Assembly (NCBI GenBank): GCA_947561585.1
Contig: CANNZV010000856.1
Location: 145,596-209,595, forward strand
Length of the DNA: 64,000 nt
Direction: 5' to 3'
Source: Caprella mutica
Lineage: Eukaryota > Arthropoda > Malacostraca > Amphipoda > Caprellidae
The position numbers were made by a program, and so were the translations under genes. Below, one piece after another: positions 58,197-64,000 of the stretch. Position 1 is the stretch's first letter; every line of letters begins with the position of its first letter. The notes beneath the pieces were generated by a model that was not told where the DNA came from, did no database searches, and saw only the letters and a list, made by a program, of their open reading frames with translations.

Positions 58197-59118
58197 GATA
58201 AATATATATAATGTTTATTAGTTAACTATTATTTTAATTGTTCTCCATGATACCTTCATGTACACCAACATGTGAAGCAATCTAAATATACTAGAGCTTA
58301 CCTTACATTATATTACAATATTTATATTATATCTTTTATTAAATTAGACATCCATTCATTACTTTAAAATGATAATAAAAATGGAAAATGCGTTGAGATT
58401 TACTAATTAAATTACTTCATTTTCTTTCTATTAATGAATGCTTTATTTCATTCCTGCTCAAACATGTATAATTTACCACATTATTTGTATCCAGTAACAC
58501 TGACTAACTTTATACAGTTATTATGAGTACAATTTGAATTGAAAATGTTCTCTGTAGCAATATTATTCCATATTGATTAGTTCATATCGTTCAAATTCAT
58601 TTTCATATTCATATATATTAAAGTACAAAATTGGTTAACTGAATAATAAAGAAATAATTTAAATTATTTAACTGTATTTACAATTACTATAAGGAAATTT
58701 CATTGGAATCTGAGAACTTTTTATTAAAAATTAAGTATTGAAGTTTTTATTACTTTTACAAAAGGGTGTTTCCTCCTACCCTTCTCTTCTTTCTTCTTTC
58801 CATTTTCCTCTCTTCTTTGACTTTCCTATCTTTTCTTTCTTCTTTACTTTCTTATCTATTTTTTTCGTTCTTGTTCTTTTTTTCACATCATTTTTATGTG
58901 TCTCACGCCACATATTTTATTAACATCATTTTTTTTTGTGTCTCACGCCACATATTTTTACCTCTTCTTTGTGTTTTACGCCTCATTTACCTGTCATCAC
59001 ATCCAGATTTTAGTGTTTCACGCCACTAATCTCTTAGACATTTGTCACTATATCACATCTCTCACTAACCTCAGTTACATTTTTTATATTTGCTTCTCTG
59101 TCAGTTTTTCCATTTCTT

Positions 59119-59225
59119 CGCCTTCTCCTGGAATCGAACCTGGGACTTTTGGTTGCGATGCTAGCGCGCTATCCACTCCGCCGGGGAGCTCCAATGACTA
59201 TCTGCCTAAATGTTCTATATCTGTT
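59119..59225 (-). repeat. tRNA-like dispersed element (SINE-like), minus-strand copy
   Basis: Inverse-strand copy of 55314-55500: leader ATATAGAACATTTAGGC, A-box-like GGAGTGGATAGCGCGC and B box GGTTCGATTCC. Downstream on its own strand come several GGCGTGARACAC words (plus strand 58900-59030). Confidence 0.6.
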
Positions 59226-59498
59226 GCTTTTTTTCAGAAATTAGAGTTAATTTGAATTAATATTTTCTGTACCTTTTTGATAAGGGTCAATATCTTATTT
59301 ATTTCCACTGATTTTCACCCTTGTGGATTTTTAAAGTCGTATTCATGCTACCGACATTCAATGTTATAATCCATACTGTATTGAGAGAAGAGTTTGTTCG
59401 TATGTCTGTCTGGAGCTACTAATGAATATTATTGTGGCAGTATCTTGACTACGGGTCATGACAATTAATGAAGATATTAAAAAAACTGTGGAAATTTC

Positions 59499-59570
59499 AG
59501 CCCTCGACGGGAATCGAACCCGGGTCATCAGATTCAGAGTCCGATGCGTTAGCCACTACACCACGAGGCC
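59499..59570 (-). tRNA. tRNA-Gln(CUG)-like gene or pseudogene
   Basis: Starts GGCCTCGTGGTGTAGTGGC. The anticodon arm TCGGA-CTCTGAA-TCTGA presents CUG, which reads CAG. There are mismatches at pair 2:71 (G-G) and at the outer T-stem pair. A run of seven T lies about a dozen bases past the 3' end, a possible Pol III terminator. Flanks are shared with the tRNA at 61854-61925. Confidence 0.7.
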
Positions 59571-59669
59571 TTGTTAGAATATGGAAATAAACATATATTA
59601 GTGTTACTAAGCTCCAAATACCTGAATTAAACTGAATTAGGTGAGGAATATGGAAACGGTAAATATAAA

Positions 59670-60656
59670 TACAGGGTGTCCGCAAAGAAAGAGCTGATTT
59701 AAAAAAGTTTGTAATTTGTAAACTATTATTGCTAGATAAATAGGTTTCATTTTAAAGATAAGGAATCCAAGTTTCATTTCATAATAAATTTAGCATCACA
59801 TGGCCACTACCAGACTCAATTAGCTTATCAAGATGAAAAAAGTTTATTTTTATCACATTTTGTATAGAGTATTAGCATGGGTAGCCGAAAAATAAAGTCA
59901 AATTAATGGGGCTGTAATTTGTAAACTATTATAGCTAGAAGATAAAAAAAGGATTAATTTAAAAGAGGAGAATCTCAAATTTAATTTGACATCATTCATA
60001 CATGAAGAGTATATAAAGGCACATCAATAGAGCTTTAGTTTCAATAGCGGTTTATTATCCCACGTAAGGCACAATTAACAGTGGAATAGAGAAAACTTAT
60101 CATAGTGGAGATGTTTGAAATTGAATCCGTGATCACTACAATTAATCGATCTTAGGAAAGATATAGAAATGAATAAGATAATAGTTGAATGATATTACGT
60201 CACGTGATATGTCCACGGTGAGGTTCATAATTCAAATAAAAGAAATTAAGGCCATGAAAAAACAACAAGGACAAGATCATCAGTAACATGGTTAGAGAAA
60301 TTTATTTATCTATGATTTAAAGAAATGAGTGGGAAAATTATTTGTTGAGAATTAGATGAAGAAAACTTTGTTAATTTAATCATCACATGTTATGTAGCAC
60401 ATTTATTTGAGACCGTTTTAAATGGTATACCACCAAGAACCCATGCTGATACTCTATACAGAATGTGATTGAAATAACGTTTTTAGTCTTGATAAGTTTA
60501 TTGAGTCTGGTGGTGGTCATGTAATGCTTAATTTAGTATGAAATAAAATTTGGAATTCTTATCTTTCAAATAAAACCTATTTCAATCTTCTAGCAGTTAT
60601 AGTTTACAAATTACAACCTTTTAAAATCGGCTATGTTTTTTTGCGGACACCATGTA
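59670..60656. mobile_element. mariner/IS630-like element with TIRs of about 215 bp
   Basis: TA flanks CAGGGTGTCCGCAAA at the left; the right end is the inverse of TACATGGTGTCCGCAAA. Similarity between the arms continues for about 215 bp (for example TTTGTAATTTGTAAACTAT and GTATAGAGTATTAGCATGGG). The centre holds a possible stop-ridden transposase N-terminus near 60080-60170 (IIVEMFEIESVITTINRS), similar in style to the helix-turn-helix of such transposases. The element is inactive. Confidence 0.7.
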
Positions 60657-63230
60657 TTAAACCAAAGAATGATAAGGGAAGTATAAAATTCATACATTAT
60701 TTTCACTATCGAATTAATTTGTAATCAATATAATTATTAGTGTAGTCACCACATACAATTTAAAACAGAAACAATAACCAATTTAGAGTAAAGACAGTGG
60801 AACATTTCATCCATGTACGTTAGATGATGCGTCTGAATATGACTTTCCATTGAAAGTTAAATCTTGTGAATAATAATTTGAGACTGATAATTTAATAATA
60901 ACATTATCAATTAGAGTTTTCAACCCTTATTAAAAATGTGACGCCAATGCATCTCACACGTTGATTGTTATAAAATAGTCAATGATAAAAATATATAGAA
61001 AAAAGGAAAAGTAAATCAACAACTGGTCTCAATTACCGTAGATTTTACGGTTAACAAACTGCTATTTTTTTTGTTATTTATTTATTAATATTTTATGTTA
61101 TGCTTAATATATGTACATATTTTGCACTATATATTGCTCTATATTTATGCTTTCTATATTTCTATTTCCATTTTATGTTATTTACAGCAAGAGCTACCAA
61201 GCAGTCAAAATGATTGTTTCTCTGTTCCTTACAGTTAACAAATTATTTTTTGATTGTTTGTCAACGGAAATTATTTAAACTTAATGTTGCAGTTTATTTT
61301 GTTTGAAGCTTTCGAATAGAAAGAAATTCAATTCATTATCTGAGATGTGAAAAGTAAATCAAATACTGGTTTTAATTACCGTAGACTTTTGATAATAAGT
61401 TTCTTCACTTGACTGCTAAAGTGTTAGAGGGACCTTTGCAGTAATGACAAATAACATTTCAAAGTTATTAAAGCTAAGATATAAAGGGTAGTTTCTATAC
61501 CATTTGGGAAAATATTTCACTGTCACTCTATATAATAACGTAGTTAATAATAAAATATTTTATTCATTATATTTTTATTTCCTCAATACAAACAGATAAC
61601 AAATAACTCTAAAAAAGTCGAAGTAATTCCAATGCTGCTCAAAGAGTTATCACAAACTATTTAACAAATACAATAAACTATTAAATGTTAACATGAAGAG
61701 TGACACTCTAAGTACTAACCTCATCTAACTAAGATCTTTTCATTGCTCTGAATGTGACACTATATTGTCACAGTTTTACGGAGTTAATTATAGAACAAAA
61801 TAAGTAGTGAGAGAAGAAAATTAATGAAGAGGTTAAAAAGTTGTGAAAAACTTAGGCCTCGCCGGGAATCGAACCCGGGTCATCAGATTTAAAGTCTGAT
61901 GTGTTAGCCACTACACCACGAGGCCTTGTTAAATTATGGAGATAAACATATATCAGTGTTACTAAACTCCGAAAATAAATAATTAATGTGAATAGGTAAG
62001 TAGTGTGGATACGCTGAGAAATAGAGTTTGACTAAAGGATAGATGAAGAAATTAGAGAAATGATAAATAATTTGAATTAATTTTTAATGAATAAAAATAT
62101 TATTTAGCTATTACATGAAATCTGCAAATAAAATTATACTAAACTGAATGAATATCTAATCGAAGGAATATATCAAATGTTATTCTTTGTTTCCGTAGAC
62201 TTGAATGTATAACGAGTAGTTAATTTAAATACCTTTACCAAGTTATTTGTCTATACTGTATAATTATCTTATATATATTCATCTGTTGTGCTCATGCATG
62301 TGACTACAACTATCTATATAATAACTGACATCAATGTGAACCATAGAAATTAAAAGAAAAATTATTGATCCATAAAAAATATATCGTTCCAGATTAATCG
62401 AATTAGGAAAAATCAAACAGTCAAATAAAAAACCGAAAGGAAACAATAAATAAACTAAAGTAAAATAAAAGTCATCCTTATTAATAAAATATGTTTATTA
62501 TATTATATATATGGCACGTTAATTTGGTTATATAAAAATATATCAATAATAAAATTAATGCTCTCAGAACTATTGAAGTTGAAATGACTTCACACCTACT
62601 TCCTAGTTACATTATTGGATGAATGAAAGAGGAGATAAATTGCAGTGTACATTTTGTCACTATCGAACACAATGGGGGAGGCTTAACACCTACCTCCCCC
62701 CCTCACAGGGCCACTATTGATCACTTTAGTGAAATGGTTACAGCAGACACTATAGAGAAGCTTTTCTTTGTTATTACATTAGCAAATTAAGTTGATACCA
62801 TAGACTCTGATAAAAGTGGACTCGGTTACAATGTGGATAGTTTTGATTTTGCCTTTCTATAAAAGAACACTGCATACATAATATTTAACTTGTAGTTAAT
62901 GCTTCATTAAGGTTTATTTCGTCGATATGAAGGCCATTCAGAAGAAAGAGACAAAATCCTCTTTTCAAAGCATGTGTGCAGAGTTTCTTCAACCGTGACA
63001 TGGAAGATCTGCCTCGTACCATTTAACGTAATTGAAGGGTGGTACAGATCGAGTGATGCACAACACAACTCAATATCGTCACCCTACTATTTTTAATTTA
63101 GAGTAAGATTAGAGAGCAAGATTACGTTTAAAAAACGTTTAAACGTACAAATACTGAAAATCAGGATTGCACAAAAGAGTGAAGAATGTTGTAACAGTTT
63201 TTGTATCTACTCAATTATCTTGTGCCCAAA
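60657..63230. other. Intergenic region with the UUA tRNA and small repeats
   Basis: Apart from the tRNA at 61854-61925, I see a direct repeat of TAATTACCGTAGAYTTT with flanks at about 61025 and 61370 (also at 45625), and AT-rich unique DNA. No protein gene was recognised. Confidence 0.45.
61854..61925 (-). tRNA. tRNA with UUA anticodon (reads UAA; Gln-like body)
   Basis: Perfect cloverleaf: acceptor GGCCTCG/CGAGGCC, D-stem GTGT/ACAC, anticodon stem TCAGA/TCTGA, T-stem CCGGG/CCCGG, loop TTCGATT. The anticodon loop is CTTTAAA, giving anticodon UUA, the complement of stop codon UAA. TTTTT follows within a few bases of the 3' end, as expected for Pol III. The body matches the CUG tRNA-Gln-like copy at 59499-59570, so a UUG to UUA change is the simplest origin. 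Confidence 0.8.
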
Positions 63231-63300
63231 AAATATTGTCTTGGGCCCAATTGTCCTGGGCCCATTTTTTTCTGGCTGAATTGTAGGTGGGCTCATTTTG
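63230..63300. repeat. Cluster of TGGGCCCAATTGTCC-type words
   Basis: TGTGCCC, CTTGGGCCCAATTGTC, CTGGGCCCATTTT and GTGGGCTCATTTTGTC follow each other at short spacing. It resembles one arm of the foldback-like elements; no inverse partner lies inside the window. Confidence 0.5.
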
Positions 63301-63377
63301 TCATTTTATAACCAGGGTAGGAAGGCACTGCCTCAACTTTTTTATACATTTTTCTTTCTATGCTACATGTCCTTCTA

Positions 63378-63650
63378 TTTTTGTCTTTCGATACTTTGTC
63401 TTTCGATACTTTGTCTTTCGATACTTTGTCTTTCGATACTTTGTCTTTCAATACTTTGTCTTTCGATACTTTGTCTTTCAATACTTTGTCTTTCGATACT
63501 TTGTCTTTCGATACTTTGTCATTCGATACTTTGTCATTCGATACTTTGTCTTTCGATACTTTGTCTTTCACTACTTTGTCTCTCAATACTTTATCTTTTG
63601 ATACTTTGTCTTTCGATACTTTGTCTTTCGATACTTTATCTTTCGATACT
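63378..63650. repeat. 15-bp minisatellite, about 18 units
   Basis: Unit GATACTTTGTCTTTC with single-base variants. The multiple-of-three unit leaves several frames open on both strands (KDKVS repeats on minus); not taken as coding. Confidence 0.95.
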
Positions 63651-63667
63651 CTGTACACACACCGATG

Positions 63668-64000
63668 ATGCAGTGCTATTCCTACGGAAAGTGAATAATG
63701 CAGTGCTATCTTACGGGAAGTGTATGATGCAGTACTAATCCTAGGGGAAGACGATGATACAGTGCTATTCCTACGGGAAGTCGATGATACGGTGCTATTT
63801 CAACAGAAAGTGAAATAAGCAGTACTATTCCTACGGGAAGTGGGTGATACAGTGCTATTCCTACGGGAAGTGAATAACGCAGTACTATTACTACGGGAAG
63901 TGGATGATACAGTGCTATTCCTACGGGAAGTGAATAACGCAGTACTATTACTACGGGAAGTTGATGATACAGTGCTATCACTACGGGAAGTGTATGATAC
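63668..64000. repeat. 30-bp tandem array running off the window
   Basis: The unit contains GATACAGTGCTATTCCTACG and GGAAGT, alternating with an AATAACGCAGTACTATTACT form, so part of the array has a 60-bp higher-order period. The right end lies outside the window. Confidence 0.92.

Noticed and set aside
63287..63738. KDKVS / FDTLS repeat proteins
   Set aside because: Products of the 15-bp minisatellite, open in several frames on both strands with no unique flanking domain.

Overview
This is AT-rich animal genomic DNA. Two multi-exon protein genes with canonical GT-AG introns can be rebuilt exon by exon, and the rest is dominated by minisatellites and mobile-element remnants. The two genes (GLG1 and FPGT) and the I-type non-LTR retrotransposon with an RNase H domain point to an invertebrate metazoan. 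An arthropod is plausible, but I cannot name the taxon from sequence alone.

Layout. 1-9.2 kb: no gene; terminal-inverted-repeat (TIR) elements, a 16-bp minisatellite, CATATG-rich repeats and nested foldback-like elements. 9.26-29.26 kb, minus strand: a complete 19-exon GLG1 gene (Golgi cysteine-rich protein, 1135 aa predicted). Its introns carry four large tandem arrays. Intron 14 holds an intact two-ORF non-LTR retrotransposon (12615-18301, 11-bp target duplication) that landed inside a small TIR element. 29.6-40.3 kb: repeats, including a piggyBac-like MITE and a cluster of short elements ending CCAGTCTG with 8-bp target duplications (hAT-like). 40.3-48.4 kb, plus strand: a complete 8-exon FPGT gene (fucose-1-phosphate guanylyltransferase, 590 aa predicted) with a 71-bp minisatellite in intron 4. 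48.4-64 kb: minisatellites, a broken Ty3/gypsy-type integrase fragment, several tRNA-like sequences, one well-formed tRNA gene whose anticodon reads UAA, a mariner-like element with very long TIRs, and further tandem arrays.

Function. The two genes are divergent, about 11 kb apart. FPGT makes GDP-fucose in the salvage pathway, and GLG1 is a Golgi/secretory membrane glycoprotein. Functional linkage is only an inference. The observations I find most worth a second look are: tandem arrays in GLG1 that repeat or begin at authentic 5' splice sites; the UUA-anticodon tRNA; an HDV-ribozyme-like fold at the 5' end of the retrotransposon; and a recurring architecture of short elements whose ends are inverted clusters of short repeated words.
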